Source: CBDDEC01 sp965198045 (GTDB lineage: Bacteria; Chloroflexota; Dehalococcoidia; UBA2979). Taken from it: 64,000 nt of DNA. Below, piece after piece: positions 33,522 to 42,968 of the stretch; positions within the stretch are counted from its first letter, which is position 1, and every line of letters begins with the position of its first letter. A program made the position numbers and the translations under genes. Where the stretch lies: assembly GCA_965198045.1 (NCBI GenBank), contig CBDAOL010000007.1, positions 1 through 64,000 on the forward strand, in the 5' to 3' direction. The notes under the pieces are model-generated. The model searched no databases. It had not been told where the DNA came from and saw only the letters and a program-made list of their open reading frames with translations.

Positions 33522-34904
33522 CTAAATACGCTCGAAGTAGCGGCGCCGCTCCCAGTCGGTGACCGCCTGTTCGAACGCCTCCTGCTCCACGCGGAAGAAG
33601 TGCGTGTAGTGCTCGACGACCTCGCTGCCGAAGGCGGCGCGCGCGAAGGCGCTCTGCTCGAAGCGGTCGGTGGCCTCGCCGAGCGTCGAGGGCAGCGACT
33701 CGCCCTCGCCGGCCGCGTAGGCGTCACCCTCGAACATGGGCGGCGGCTCGGTCTGGTGCGCGATGCCATCGAGCCCCGCCGCGAGCGCGGCTGCGTAGGC
33801 GAGGTAGGGGTTGCAATCGGCGCCGGGGACGCGGAACTCGATGCGGGTCGCATCGCCCTCGCCGATCGCGCGGAACCCAGCGGTGCGGTTGTCGACGGCC
33901 CACGCGAGACCGGTCGGCGCCCACGAGCCAGAGCGGTAGCGCTTGTACGAGTTCACCGTCGGCGCGAAGCAGACCATGAGTTCCGCAGCGTGCGCGATCC
34001 ATCCGCCGAGGAACCAGCGGAAGGCGTCTGGCAGCGAGGCTGCGTCGGCCGGTGCACCCTCGACGCGGGCGAAGGCGTTGGCGCCCTGCTGCCAGAGGCT
34101 GAGGTTGAGGTGGCACCCTGACCCGGCCCGATCGGCGTCGACCTTGGCCATGAAGCTGACGCTCAGGTCGAGCCCCGCCGCGACGTCCTTCAGGCAGTGC
34201 TTGTAGATGGCGTGCCGGTCCGCCATCTCCAGCACCTCGGCGTGACGGACGTTGAGCTCGTGCTGTCCGATGCCCCACTCGCCCTTCGAGCCCTCGACGG
34301 GCACCCCGGAGTCGCGCAGATGACGACGCGCGTCGGCGTTGAACGTCTCGTCACGCGTGGCCAGCAGCGTGTGATAGTCCTCGAGGTACCACCCGGCAGG
34401 TTCGAGCTTCGTGTAGCCGTTCGCTGCGGCCTCGGCGTAGCTCGTCTGGAAGAGGTAGTACTCGAGCTCCGAGCCAGCCTCAACGGCGAATCCGGCCTCG
34501 AGGGCGCGTTCGACCTGGCGGCGCAGCATCGTCCGCGGCGCGAGGGCCATCGCCTCATGCGAGGGGTTGTGGACATCGGCAATGACGAGCGCCGTGCGGT
34601 TGAGCCAGCTCGCAATCCGCAGCGTCGCGAGGTCGGGCACCAGGTGAACGTCGCCGTAGCCGCGCTCCCAGCCGGCGAAGGCGTAGCCGGCGACCGGCTC
34701 CATCTCCATGTCGACGGTGAGCAGATAGTCGCAGGCGTGCGTCCCGCCGTCCGCGACCTCGTCGAGGAAGAACTCGGCGTCGAGGCGCTTGCCCAGCAAC
34801 CGTCCGTAGAGGTCCGGGAAAGCGACGAGCACCGTCTCGACCTCGCCGCGCTCGACGTGGCCCGCCAGCTCTTCGCGTGTCAGCATGCCCCTCGTCTGGT
34901 TCAC
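33522..34904 (-). CDS. glutamine synthetase family protein (gamma-glutamyl ligase type)
   Basis: 460 residues. The family's N-terminal beta-grasp (TVLVAFPDLYGRLLGKRL) is followed by the catalytic barrel: ELEYYLFQTSY (metal Glu), GQHELNVRHAEVLEMAD, SFMAKVDADRAGSGCHLNLS (metal His region), NSYKRYRSGSWAP, and RIEFRVPGADCNPYLAYAAA. Similar to PuuA-like gamma-glutamylpolyamine synthetases and GlnT-type proteins rather than the housekeeping GlnA: the adenylylation-site Tyr is not evident. Ligates glutamate to an amine using ATP; the amine is unknown. GTG 34904 has a GGGGGG run upstream; ATG 34886 is the alternative. Confidence 0.9.
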   Translation of the reverse strand: MNQTRGMLTREELAGHVERGEVETVLVAFPDLYGRLLGKRLDAEFFLDEVADGGTHACDYLLTVDMEMEPVAGYAFAGWERGYGDVHLVPDLATLRIASWLNRTALVIADVHNPSHEAMALAPRTMLRRQVERALEAGFAVEAGSELEYYLFQTSYAEAAANGYTKLEPAGWYLEDYHTLLATRDETFNADARRHLRDSGVPVEGSKGEWGIGQHELNVRHAEVLEMADRHAIYKHCLKDVAAGLDLSVSFMAKVDADRAGSGCHLNLSLWQQGANAFARVEGAPADAASLPDAFRWFLGGWIAHAAELMVCFAPTVNSYKRYRSGSWAPTGLAWAVDNRTAGFRAIGEGDATRIEFRVPGADCNPYLAYAAALAAGLDGIAHQTEPPPMFEGDAYAAGEGESLPSTLGEATDRFEQSAFARAAFGSEVVEHYTHFFRVEQEAFEQAVTDWERRRYFERI

Positions 34905-35033
34905 GCACCGCCCCCCGCTCCGCGCCAGAGTCTATGCGGTGTCGACGCCGTGGCGCGGACCCGCTGCGATACCATCGCCGCGCGTGGCCCGGGAGCAGTT
35001 GCGGTCGTGCGCCGCAGAGAACGCGGAGACGTG

Positions 35034-36590
35034 ATGACCACCTCGGCGAACCCAGAGGAAGCAACGTCGCCGGCCACTGGTCCAAAGAATGCGGTCGTCA
35101 TTCTCCTCGACAGCCTCAACCGCCACATGCTCGGCGCCTACGGCGGCACGGAGTTCGAGACGCCGAACCTCGATCGGCTCGCCGCGCGCTCGTTGCGCTT
35201 CGACCGGCATTACGCGGGGTCGCTGCCCTGCATGCCGGCGCGGCACGACATCCTCTGCGGCGCGCTCGACTTCCTCTGGCGTCCGTGGGGCTCGATCGAG
35301 CTGTGGGAGACGCCGCTGACGGTGCAGCTGCGCGAGGCCGGGGTGACGACGATGCTCGTCTCCGACCACCCGCACCTCTTCGAGGTCGGTGGCGAGAACT
35401 ACCACTCCGACTTCAACGCCTGGGAGTACGAGCGCGGCGGCGAGTCCGACCCGTGGAAGACGCGGCCCGACCCGAGCTGGCTCGGCGCGCCCGAGGCGGG
35501 GGCGCCCGGTCGCGACAACTCCGTGACCCGCCACTACGACGTCTCGAAGACCTACTTTCAGGGTGAGGACGACTTCCCCGGCCCGCGCACGATGGCCGCA
35601 GCCGCAGACTGGCTCGACCGCCACGCGCCGGAGCACGACCAGTTCTTCCTCTTCGTCGACGAGTTCGATCCGCACGAGCCCTTCGACACGCCTGAGCCCT
35701 ACGCCTCGATGTACGACCCCGACTGGGAGGGGCCGCACCTGATCTGGCCGCCCTACATCGTGGGCGCGCTGCAGCAGGGCGTCCTCAACGAGCGCGAGGC
35801 GCACCAACTGCGCTCGGCGTACGGCGCGAAGCTGACGATGATCGACGAATGGCTCGGCCGCATGCTGAGCGCCCTCGACCGCCACGACCTGTGGGAGGAC
35901 ACGGCGGTCATCCTCTGCACGGACCACGGGCACTACCTGGGCGAGAAGGACATCTGGGGCAAGCCTCGCTCGCCCATCTTCGAACCCCTCGGCCACATCC
36001 CGCTCTTCATCTCGTGGCCCGGCGTCGAGGCCGGCACGAGCGACGCGCTGACGACCAGCGTCGACCTCCACGCCACGCTGCTCGACCTCTTCGGCGTCGA
36101 GGTGGAGCACCGCACGCACGGCCGCTCGCTGCTCCCGCTACTCCGCGGCGAGACAGACTCGACGCGCGACTATGCCCTCTGCGGCATCTGGGGCCGCGAG
36201 GTGCATCTCATCTTCGACGAGTTCAAGTACGCCCGAGCGCCCGAGGGCGACAATGCGCCGCTCTCCATGTGGTCGAACCGCTGGTCGACGATGCCGGGCA
36301 TGGGCCGCAACCTGCAGCTGCCGCCGCCCGACGACCGTGCGTGGCTCGACCGCATGCCCGGCTCCAGCATCCCGGTCATCCGTCAGCCCTTCCAGCAGGG
36401 CGATCTGCAGCCCTACTGGGCCGTAGGCGACTTTACCGGCAGCCACCTCTCTCGCCTGAGCGAAGACCCCACGGAGGCCGAGAACCGCGTGGGCGAGCGC
36501 GCCGAGGCGGAGGCGGCGGACCTGCTGCGCGAGGCGCTGCTCGAGGTGGAGGCGCCGGACGACCAGATCGCACGGCTCGGCCTCGACTGA
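35034..36590 (+). CDS. sulfatase, Cys-type
   Basis: 518 residues, alkaline-phosphatase superfamily. Metal site VVILLDSLNRHMLGAYGG (the second Asp of the usual DD is Ser). The formylglycine signature is SLPCMPARHD, with Cys in the CxPxR context read by the formylglycine-generating enzyme, so it would need that maturation in the cell. Further metal ligands are in CTDHGHYLGEKD and GHIPLFISWPG. No signal peptide, so it is probably cytoplasmic. Hydrolyses a sulfate ester or, in related enzymes, a phosphonate. ATG 35034. It diverges from the glutamine-synthetase-like gene; substrate cannot be told. Confidence 0.9.
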   Translation: MTTSANPEEATSPATGPKNAVVILLDSLNRHMLGAYGGTEFETPNLDRLAARSLRFDRHYAGSLPCMPARHDILCGALDFLWRPWGSIELWETPLTVQLREAGVTTMLVSDHPHLFEVGGENYHSDFNAWEYERGGESDPWKTRPDPSWLGAPEAGAPGRDNSVTRHYDVSKTYFQGEDDFPGPRTMAAAADWLDRHAPEHDQFFLFVDEFDPHEPFDTPEPYASMYDPDWEGPHLIWPPYIVGALQQGVLNEREAHQLRSAYGAKLTMIDEWLGRMLSALDRHDLWEDTAVILCTDHGHYLGEKDIWGKPRSPIFEPLGHIPLFISWPGVEAGTSDALTTSVDLHATLLDLFGVEVEHRTHGRSLLPLLRGETDSTRDYALCGIWGREVHLIFDEFKYARAPEGDNAPLSMWSNRWSTMPGMGRNLQLPPPDDRAWLDRMPGSSIPVIRQPFQQGDLQPYWAVGDFTGSHLSRLSEDPTEAENRVGERAEAEAADLLREALLEVEAPDDQIARLGLD

Positions 36591-36636
36591 CGCTAGCTCG
36601 TTCGGACCCCGCGCGGGGCTCTGGTCTGCTGGCGCG

Positions 36637-37347
36637 CTACCGGCAGGCCGGTCCGCAGTTGCCGGCACTTGCTGGTGATGGAGCAAGCTGTACCCCGAGT
36701 ATCTGCGGAGCCGGTGGCGCTTCGTCGGTGGGTTGTGCCGCTACAGGCGCCGTCTCGTCCGGCGTCGACTCGCCCGGGTCGACCGGGGCGTCAATCACCA
36801 TCTCGATCGGCGGGGTCGACCTCGAGTTCGATGGACGGCTCAACCACCGTCCTGGTTCGCGTCGTCCCGGTCGGCGGCGGATCGCCCGAAGGGTCGTCTG
36901 CGGGTGGATCGTCTGCGGGCGGATCGGCGGACGGGTCGTCTGCTGGTGGGTCGTCTGCCGGCGGATCGTCTGCCGGCGGGTCGTCTGCCGGCGGGTCGTC
37001 TGCCGGCGGGTCGTCTGCCGGCGGGTCGTCTGCCGGCGGGTCGTCTGCCGGCGGGTCGTCTGCGGGCGGATCGTCTGCGGGCGGATCGTCTGCGGGGGGA
37101 TCGTCTGCGGGGCCGCCGGCGCGCAGGTCCCGACAGAGTCGTTGACGTGGTTTGAGTGAGCGCCTCGCCCGTCCTCCCACGCGACTCGGGCGACCGTAAT
37201 CTCGACATCGTTTTGGCCGCTCTGGCCGGCCTGGACGTGGCAGATCGTGACTGTGTGGTCACTTGCGTCGACCCGAACGATCGAGACAGCGAATACTCCG
37301 AATACAAGTGCAGCGACAGCCGCGAGACCAGCAATGACACGCATCAT
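36637..37347 (-). pseudogene. exported Pro-Asp repeat protein with two compensating frame slips
   Basis: ATGATG at 37347 follows AAAGG. The signal peptide is MMRVIAGLAAVAALVFGVFA. After it, DHTVTICHVQAG, VEITVARVAWEDG and HSNHVND resemble a small secreted domain with a CH and a late His pair. Fourteen PADDP units then lie in another frame, and the tail (PPIEMVIDAPVDPGESTP to CR at 36640) returns to the first. Adding one C to CCCC (37109-37112) and removing one from CCCC (36812-36815) yields one clean protein of about 236 residues: signal, domain, acidic-Pro spacer, tail. The repeat probably works as a stiff extracellular spacer. Sequence error in homopolymers is the leading alternative to real mutation. 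Confidence 0.6.
36890..37111. repeat. 15-bp tandem repeat encoding PADDP
   Basis: About fourteen units of GGCGGGTCGTCTGCC (plus-strand view) with synonymous variants towards both edges and one shortened unit (SADP). Central units are identical, a sign of recent expansion. Confidence 0.9.
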
Positions 37348-37869
37348 GCGCCTTTCGACTTTCCCTCCGCCGTTCCCGTCGTCCGACGGACTCACCGTCG
37401 CAATGGTTAGGCGATCGTGTGAGCGTAACGGCGATATCGGGAGTGTTCGTACTCGTCTGGAACGTGTCAATCACGATTAGACACCTTGACCTCCCTACAT
37501 CACGCCACACAGACGTTGTTTCCAGTCAGTAGATCAGTACGTGTGAGGTGAGCTAGTTATGCGTGGTAATGAGTGGTCATGGGAATACGGATCTCAAGCC
37601 CTGCCTCGGGGGGTCATCGACATCCGAGGGAGTGTCAGATGATCGGCCCCCTCGCGACGCCTGCTCCGCGTCAGTTGTCGTCGCACCGGCCATCCGCACC
37701 GGGCGCAGCCGTCGAGGGCCCGCGCCCGGGCGACTGGGGCCGCGTGTGCTGGCACTTCGAGCGGGACGACAATGCAGGCGCGCGCCAGGTCTGACCGCCG
37801 GAGTTGGCGACACGCGTTCTGGTAAATGGGGCCGAGCAGTAGCCAATACAGAAGGCCTAAGGTTCGCCG
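37348..37869. other. long intergenic region, no confident gene
   Basis: 522 bp between the Pro-Asp protein start and the GNAT gene. A TTGACA reads on the minus strand at 37465-37470, but I find no convincing -10 for it. A frame of about 50 codons ending at 37794 (GPRPGDWGRVCWHFERDD) is unrecognised and may be a remnant. Local base composition is lower in GC near 37480-37560. Confidence 0.4.
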
Positions 37870-38415
37870 GTGACAAACGCAGCTCCCTCGATCGAATTGC
37901 GCGCGCTCGAGGTGGCGGAGATTGAGCGCGCCGACGAGATCGACCGTACGGAGACCATCGACTACATCTACCGGCTCGAGCGCGGAGAGCTGGCGCTGGA
38001 GCCTCACTTCAAGCGCGTTCGGGGCTTCCCGTCGGGCGAACTCGACGCCAGCAAGCAGCGCATGCGAGCCTGCCTGACCCGCGGTGGCGCCGGCTGGGGC
38101 GCCTTCGACGAGGGGCGTCTGGTCGGTATTGCCGTGCTCGACGGCCGACCACTCGGGTCGGACGTGGACGCGCTCGATCTGTACTTTCTGCATGTGAGCG
38201 ATGCACATCGCGGTCGCGGCATCGGACGTGCGCTGGTCCGCCTCGTGTCCGCTCGCGCGAAAGAGCTGGGCGCGCGCCGCCTCTACGTCTCCGCGACACC
38301 CTCGCAGAACACGGTCAACTTCTACCAGGGCGCGGGTTTCACGCTGGCCTCGTCCGCCGATCCGGAGCTCTACGGGCGCGAGCCCGAGGACATCCACATG
38401 GACCTCGCACTGTGA
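37870..38415 (+). CDS. GNAT family N-acetyltransferase
   Basis: 181 residues. Acetyl-CoA-binding motif A is LYFLHVSDAHRGRGIGRALV (HRGRGIG is the pyrophosphate loop), followed by motif B ARRLYVSATPSQNTVNFYQG with the NxxxFYxxxGF pattern. GTG 37870. Acetylates an amine or antibiotic; substrate unknown. Its stop overlaps the GTG of the membrane-protein gene (GTGA), so the two are coupled. Confidence 0.92.
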   Translation: MTNAAPSIELRALEVAEIERADEIDRTETIDYIYRLERGELALEPHFKRVRGFPSGELDASKQRMRACLTRGGAGWGAFDEGRLVGIAVLDGRPLGSDVDALDLYFLHVSDAHRGRGIGRALVRLVSARAKELGARRLYVSATPSQNTVNFYQGAGFTLASSADPELYGREPEDIHMDLAL

Positions 38416-38990
38416 GCGCTCGGCAGACGCTCGTGTTCACTCTCGGGCTGAAGCTGCTCCTGGTGGCGGTGCTCGCATTCGGCGCCTTCAGCGGCGCAGA
38501 GCAGTTCGAGGACAAGGCGTTCGGGTGGCGTCTGCTGACCTATCCGCTGGCGACAGTGGTGGTCCCGATCGGCTGGTCGCTTGCCGGCGGACACCGGCCG
38601 TATCCCGCTGCGATCGACAACCTCCTCGTCGCGCCCTTCCTGATCGACGTCCTCGGAAACGCCTTCGACCTCTACGACTCGATCTGGTGGTGGGACGATG
38701 CCAATCACTTCGTGAACTGGGCGTTGCTCAGCGGCGCCGCGGCGCTGTTCCTGGTGCGAGTGCGCGCGGCGCCCTGGCCCGCGATGGCGCTGGTCATCGG
38801 CTTCGGTGCGACCACGGCGGTGCTCTGGGAGCTGGCCGAGTACTTCGCGTTCATCCGCAATTCGTCGGAGCTGGCCACGGCGTACGAGGACACGTTGCTC
38901 GATCTCCTGCTCGGGCTGCTGGGCGCGGTGTTCGCCTCGGTCGGAGCGCTGCTCCTCCTGACGCGGGGTCCGCCTTCGCAGCGGAGGTAG
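38412..38990 (+). CDS. DUF2238-like membrane protein
   Basis: 192 residues, about six hydrophobic segments. Conserved-looking polar positions within the membrane (DSIWWWDDANHFVNW, then LWELAEYFAF and YEDTLLDLLLGLLG) recall the YjdF/DUF2238 family, whose function is unknown. GTG start overlaps the GNAT stop by four bases. Confidence 0.7.
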   Translation: MSARQTLVFTLGLKLLLVAVLAFGAFSGAEQFEDKAFGWRLLTYPLATVVVPIGWSLAGGHRPYPAAIDNLLVAPFLIDVLGNAFDLYDSIWWWDDANHFVNWALLSGAAALFLVRVRAAPWPAMALVIGFGATTAVLWELAEYFAFIRNSSELATAYEDTLLDLLLGLLGAVFASVGALLLLTRGPPSQRR

Positions 38991-39104
38991 CGCCCACCAC
39001 CTCGCTCACGTCACCCGGAAGTCCTGCACAACAAGGGTGACGCCGCCGCGGATGTTGACTCGCCGATCGCCCACTGATAGCGTGCGTGATGAACGGGGAC
39101 GAAC

Positions 39105-39305
39105 GTGCGTCGATTCCTGAAACCTCGGATGCCGCGGTTCGTGCGCAACTTGCTGCGCGGAGCGCTCGTGCTCGCGATGGCACTCGCACTCGGATTGCTG
39201 CCGCTCGGCGGTGGCGCCGCCGTGGCCGGCGACAGCGCAGCCTCATACGACGCAGCGCACGAGGTCGCGTACGACGGTATGGGGTGCGGCGGGATGGCGT
39301 TCTAG
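39105..39305 (+). CDS. small exported or membrane-anchored protein (66 aa)
   Basis: GTG start after ACGGGGACGAAC. A basic N-terminus (RRFLKPRMPRFVRN) precedes a hydrophobic core (GALVLAMALALGLLPLGGGA) and an AVAGDS-like signal-peptidase site; the mature part would be about 20 residues ending GMGCGGMAF. No family recognised. A good terminator follows 30 bp after the stop, which supports a real transcript. Confidence 0.5.
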   Translation: MRRFLKPRMPRFVRNLLRGALVLAMALALGLLPLGGGAAVAGDSAASYDAAHEVAYDGMGCGGMAF

Positions 39306-39334
39306 CTCCGCGGTTCACCAGAGGCGTTCACGTC

Positions 39335-39358
39335 ACCCCGTCGCGAGGCGGGGTTTTT
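39335..39358 (+). terminator. rho-independent terminator
   Basis: ACCCCG / CGGGGT stem with an 8-base loop followed by TTTTT. Placed after the small gene on the plus strand. Confidence 0.8.
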
Positions 39359-39400
39359 CTATTGCTTCGTGTTCAAGCGCTTCGGGTTCAAGCCCGGAGT

Positions 39401-40276
39401 TCAGGGCGTCGCCAGACCACCCTCGAACGGGCGGAACTCGTGGGAGATGCCTGCGTCGGAGACCTCTACGACTCGATAGCCTGATTCGCCGACCATGGGT
39501 AGTCCGACCGCACCTGAGACCACCATCTGCATGTCGCCATCCGAGGCGTAGCGATTCTGATGAAAGTGACCGGCGAAGACTGCGTCCACGTTGTGGCTTC
39601 TAAAGAGATCGAGTAGCCGGAGTCGATTCTCTCTGGCGACTGCGCCCGGCTGAGTCTCACCCAGGTCACGCCAGAACAGTGGCGTGTGCATGAAGGCAAC
39701 GATGTGCTGGGCGTTCCGGCCGCGCTCGGAGGCGAGTTCCTCCTGCACGAACTGGAACTGCCGTTCGGTCTCCTCGGGCGTGTGCACCGGGCGATGGAGC
39801 GTCTCGCTGTTGAGTGCGAGGAACAGCGTCCCGCCATGCTCGAACGCGTGGTAGTCGGCGCCGTGGCGCGTGCGGTACTCCGACAACAAGTCCGGCGTTG
39901 GGGCCGACGCATCAAGCGCCAGGTCATGATTGCCGGGCACGAGGTAGAGCGGCACGTCGTCGTCCAGCTGCCCGCCCACCTCTCGGAACGTTTCATGCTG
40001 CTCTGCGGAGTCCGCGTGGTGGACGAGGTCGCCGCACACGACCACAAACGCTGGGCGCAGCGTGTTGGCAACAGCCACCGCTGCCGCGTAGCGCTCTCGC
40101 TCCGGCTCGAGGCCGGTGATGCCAGGCTGGGCCCTGGGTAGCGAGTAGCCCTCGGGAAGAATCAGCGCGAAGTTCTCGGCACGCTGCTCCCACTGGGCGT
40201 CTGTCATCCCGCTGAGCGCGGCGAACTGCCCGAACTGCGTGTCCGCGAGCTGCATGAAGTTGAACGATGACGCCAT
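39401..40276 (-). CDS. metallophosphoesterase
   Basis: 291 residues. Calcineurin-like fold with all dimetal motifs: FMQLADTQFGQF (the usual DxH is DTQ), VVVCGDLVHHAD, VPGNHDLAL, IVAFMHTPLFW and FAGHFHQNRY. Hydrolyses phosphomonoesters or diesters; cyclic nucleotide turnover is possible but untested. ATG 40276 follows GGGGGTC; sequence upstream in frame is not conserved in type. It diverges from the MmgE/PrpD gene. Confidence 0.92.
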   Translation of the reverse strand: MASSFNFMQLADTQFGQFAALSGMTDAQWEQRAENFALILPEGYSLPRAQPGITGLEPERERYAAAVAVANTLRPAFVVVCGDLVHHADSAEQHETFREVGGQLDDDVPLYLVPGNHDLALDASAPTPDLLSEYRTRHGADYHAFEHGGTLFLALNSETLHRPVHTPEETERQFQFVQEELASERGRNAQHIVAFMHTPLFWRDLGETQPGAVARENRLRLLDLFRSHNVDAVFAGHFHQNRYASDGDMQMVVSGAVGLPMVGESGYRVVEVSDAGISHEFRPFEGGLATP

Positions 40277-40472
40277 CGGCGACCCCCAGCGGTCCGAACT
40301 ATATCGGAGCCCACCCCTGCGGTCGTGATGCGCTCCGTGTGCCCAGCCGAGGCCGGCGGAGTTGACTTGCCCCCGCGGATGCATACGCTGGCGAAAACTG
40401 GCAGACCGTGGCGACGAGCGAGCCGGTCGAGGATCGCGCGGCCACGGCGGGCAGAGGGATCGGTACCCAACG

Positions 40473-41882
40473 ATGGTCAGTGCAACGCAGCGGGTCGTGG
40501 ACTTCATTTGCGAGACGGCGCCCGAAGAGATTCCCGCGGAGGCACGCGAGATGGGTCGACGGGCCCTGCTCGACACCATCGGCGTCACGCTCGCCGGTGT
40601 GAACGAGCCGAGCGCCCGCATCTCTCGCGAGCTGCTAGATGCCGAGGGCGGGCGCGAGCTGGCTACGGTGTTGGGCACCAGCCTGCGCGCGTCGCTCGCG
40701 GGGGCGGCGCTGACGAACGGGACCGCCGGGCATGCTCTGGATTACGACGACGTCGGAGGCCACATGGGCGGCCACCCCTCCCTCCCGCTGATGCCGGCGT
40801 TACTCGCGGCCGGTGAGTCAATCGGCGCAGCCGGCGCTGACATCGTCACCGCCTTCGTCATCGCGTTCGAGGTCGAATGCAAGGTTGGGCGCGCCCTCGG
40901 ACGCTCCCACTACATTCGCGGGTTCCACCAGACGTCCACCCTCGGGCCCCTCGGAGCGGCCGCGGCCTGTGCACGGCTGCTCGGGCTCGACCGCGAGCAG
41001 ACCACACATGCCCTCGGCATCGCCTCATCCCTGTCTGGCGGGTTGCGTCAGAACTTCGGCTCGATGACGAAGCCGCTGCAGGCGGGCAACGCTGCGCGGG
41101 GCGGACTGATGGCCGCGCTGCTCGCGCGGCGAGGGTTCACCGGGGGTGACGACATCCTCGACGGCCCGATCGGATTCGTGCGCATGTTCGCGCCGGCCGA
41201 GGACTCCGACATGGAACTGCTCGACGACTTCGGTGCACCGTGGGAGATCCTGGACCCCGGGATCAGTGTGAAGAAGTACCCCTGCTGCTTCGTCACACAC
41301 CGTGCGGCCGACGCGACGCTCGCGCTCGCCGAGGACCATGGACTGACCCTCGAGGATGTCGAACACGCCGAGGTGCATGTGCCAGCAGGCTCGCTTGGGC
41401 CGAACTCGACGATCGGGCCGTTGATTCACCACCGGCCGAACACAGGTCTTGAGGGCAAGTTCAGCATGGAGTACGTCGTCACCTCGGCGATCCACGACCG
41501 CGGGCTCAAGTTCGGGAACTTCGAGGACGATCAGGTGGACCGCCCGGAGGTGCAGGACTTCATCGCCCGCTTCAAGACGGTGGCCGACCGCGAGCCGCAT
41601 CCGGCCGCCGACCGCGGCGACGATGGCGTCACTGGCCCGGGGTACCACGTCGTCGAGCTCCACCTCACGGACGGGCGGGTGCTCGCTGACTCCGTGGCGC
41701 AGGCCCGCGGCGGGCCGCTGGACCCGCTGAGCTGGGACGAGCTGCACGGGAAGTACGAGGACTGCGCCGCACGCGTCCTCCCATCCGACGCGATCACGCG
41801 TTCGGCCGACCTGATCGCCAACCTCGACCAGGTTCCAGACGTGCGTGCGCTCACGGCAGAGCTGGCCACCACCGAGAGCTAG
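40473..41882 (+). CDS. MmgE/PrpD family protein
   Basis: 469 residues, standard length. Typical segments: RALLDTIGVTLAGVNEPSAR, NGTAGHALDYDDVGGHMGGH (the HxLDxDD signature), RGFHQTSTLGPLGAAAACAR and SVKKYPCCFVTHRA. Family members include 2-methylcitrate dehydratase and aconitate decarboxylase. ATG 40473 is chosen because the conserved N-terminus starts there; the purine-rich GCAGAGGGA is somewhat far upstream. The LLM oxidoreductase follows after 39 bp on the same strand. Confidence 0.93.
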   Translation: MVSATQRVVDFICETAPEEIPAEAREMGRRALLDTIGVTLAGVNEPSARISRELLDAEGGRELATVLGTSLRASLAGAALTNGTAGHALDYDDVGGHMGGHPSLPLMPALLAAGESIGAAGADIVTAFVIAFEVECKVGRALGRSHYIRGFHQTSTLGPLGAAAACARLLGLDREQTTHALGIASSLSGGLRQNFGSMTKPLQAGNAARGGLMAALLARRGFTGGDDILDGPIGFVRMFAPAEDSDMELLDDFGAPWEILDPGISVKKYPCCFVTHRAADATLALAEDHGLTLEDVEHAEVHVPAGSLGPNSTIGPLIHHRPNTGLEGKFSMEYVVTSAIHDRGLKFGNFEDDQVDRPEVQDFIARFKTVADREPHPAADRGDDGVTGPGYHVVELHLTDGRVLADSVAQARGGPLDPLSWDELHGKYEDCAARVLPSDAITRSADLIANLDQVPDVRALTAELATTES

Positions 41883-41921
41883 CGGCGTCGAGGCAGCGCG
41901 GCGGTCGCCGGAGGCGAGATC

Positions 41922-42968
41922 ATGGCGGTGCCGCAATTCGGGCTCAATCGATTCGACCTGGGGTCGGTCGAGCGGTTCGTCGCCGACGTTCGGAAGGCCG
42001 AGGAGTTCGGCTGGGACATCGCCTTCACCGTCGACTCCCAACTCGGCGCCCGCGACCCCTACATCCTGCTAACGCTCGCGGCCCAGGAGACCACCCGCAT
42101 CAGACCGGGGACCCTGCTAACCAACCCGGTGACCCGCCATCCCACCGTCACGGCGTCGGCGTTCGCGACGCTGGACGAGGTCTCGGCGGGGCGCGCGTTC
42201 CTGGTGATTGGCATCGGTGACACGGCGGTGGAGCACTCCGGTCTGGAGCCAGCGGCGGTGCGCCGTCTGCGCGAGAGCACCGCGGACATCCGCACACTGC
42301 TGCGAGGCGGCAGCCTCGATGTCGGGAGGCCCGAGCCCGCTCGCCTTCGGCACGCGCGGCCGGTGCCAGTCTGGGTCGCTGCCGCGGGACCGCGCGCGCT
42401 GGCCGCGGCCGGGGCGGTCGCGGACGGCGTGTTCATCCGCGTCGGACGTGACCCGGCGAACCTCGACGCCGCGATCGATGCGGTACGGGGCGGCGCCACC
42501 GAGGCCGGTCGAGACGCTGGCGAGGTGAATCTCGGTCTGATCGTGCACACGGTGCTGGTGGACGACCCTGAGCGCGCTCTGCGCATCGGACGGACCATGG
42601 CCGCGGGCTACTACGATCACTCCCCGGTGCTGTTCGAACGCGCCGGACTGAGCTGGACCGGTCCCGCCCCAGAGGAGCTGAAACGTTCCATTCGGCCCGA
42701 CTTCCACCACACGCCCGATCTGGCGGCGGCGGGTGAGCAGTTGCAGTTCATCCCGCCCGAGGCGGTCGACGCGTTCGTCTTCCATGGCGGACCGTCGCAG
42801 GTGGCGACGCAGCTCATCGACGTGGTCGAGCGCTATCCAGACTTCGAAGTCGTCGTGCCGCAGCCACCGTCAGCGCGACTCCCACACGAAGATGCGCCGC
42901 CGTTCTACATGGAGCGCATGGCCCGCGAGGTGCTCCCGGTCGTGCGCGACGCGCTCCGCGCGCGCTGA
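41922..42968 (+). CDS. LLM class flavin-dependent oxidoreductase
   Basis: 348 residues, luciferase-like (beta/alpha)8 barrel that uses reduced FMN or F420. FGLNRFDLGSVERFVADVRK, GWDIAFTVDSQLGARDPYIL, GTLLTNPVTRHPTVTASAFA and LVIGIGDTAV are the characteristic strands; it most resembles the MTMR/F420-type group. GGAGGCGAGATC precedes ATG 41922. Substrate unknown. Intact, unlike the LLM genes at 12759 and 51825. Confidence 0.92.
   Translation: MAVPQFGLNRFDLGSVERFVADVRKAEEFGWDIAFTVDSQLGARDPYILLTLAAQETTRIRPGTLLTNPVTRHPTVTASAFATLDEVSAGRAFLVIGIGDTAVEHSGLEPAAVRRLRESTADIRTLLRGGSLDVGRPEPARLRHARPVPVWVAAAGPRALAAAGAVADGVFIRVGRDPANLDAAIDAVRGGATEAGRDAGEVNLGLIVHTVLVDDPERALRIGRTMAAGYYDHSPVLFERAGLSWTGPAPEELKRSIRPDFHHTPDLAAAGEQLQFIPPEAVDAFVFHGGPSQVATQLIDVVERYPDFEVVVPQPPSARLPHEDAPPFYMERMAREVLPVVRDALRAR

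Noticed and set aside
37594..38397. 267-codon minus-strand frame opposite the GNAT gene
   Set aside because: Antisense shadow of the acetyltransferase, whose acetyl-CoA motif is clear on the plus strand.
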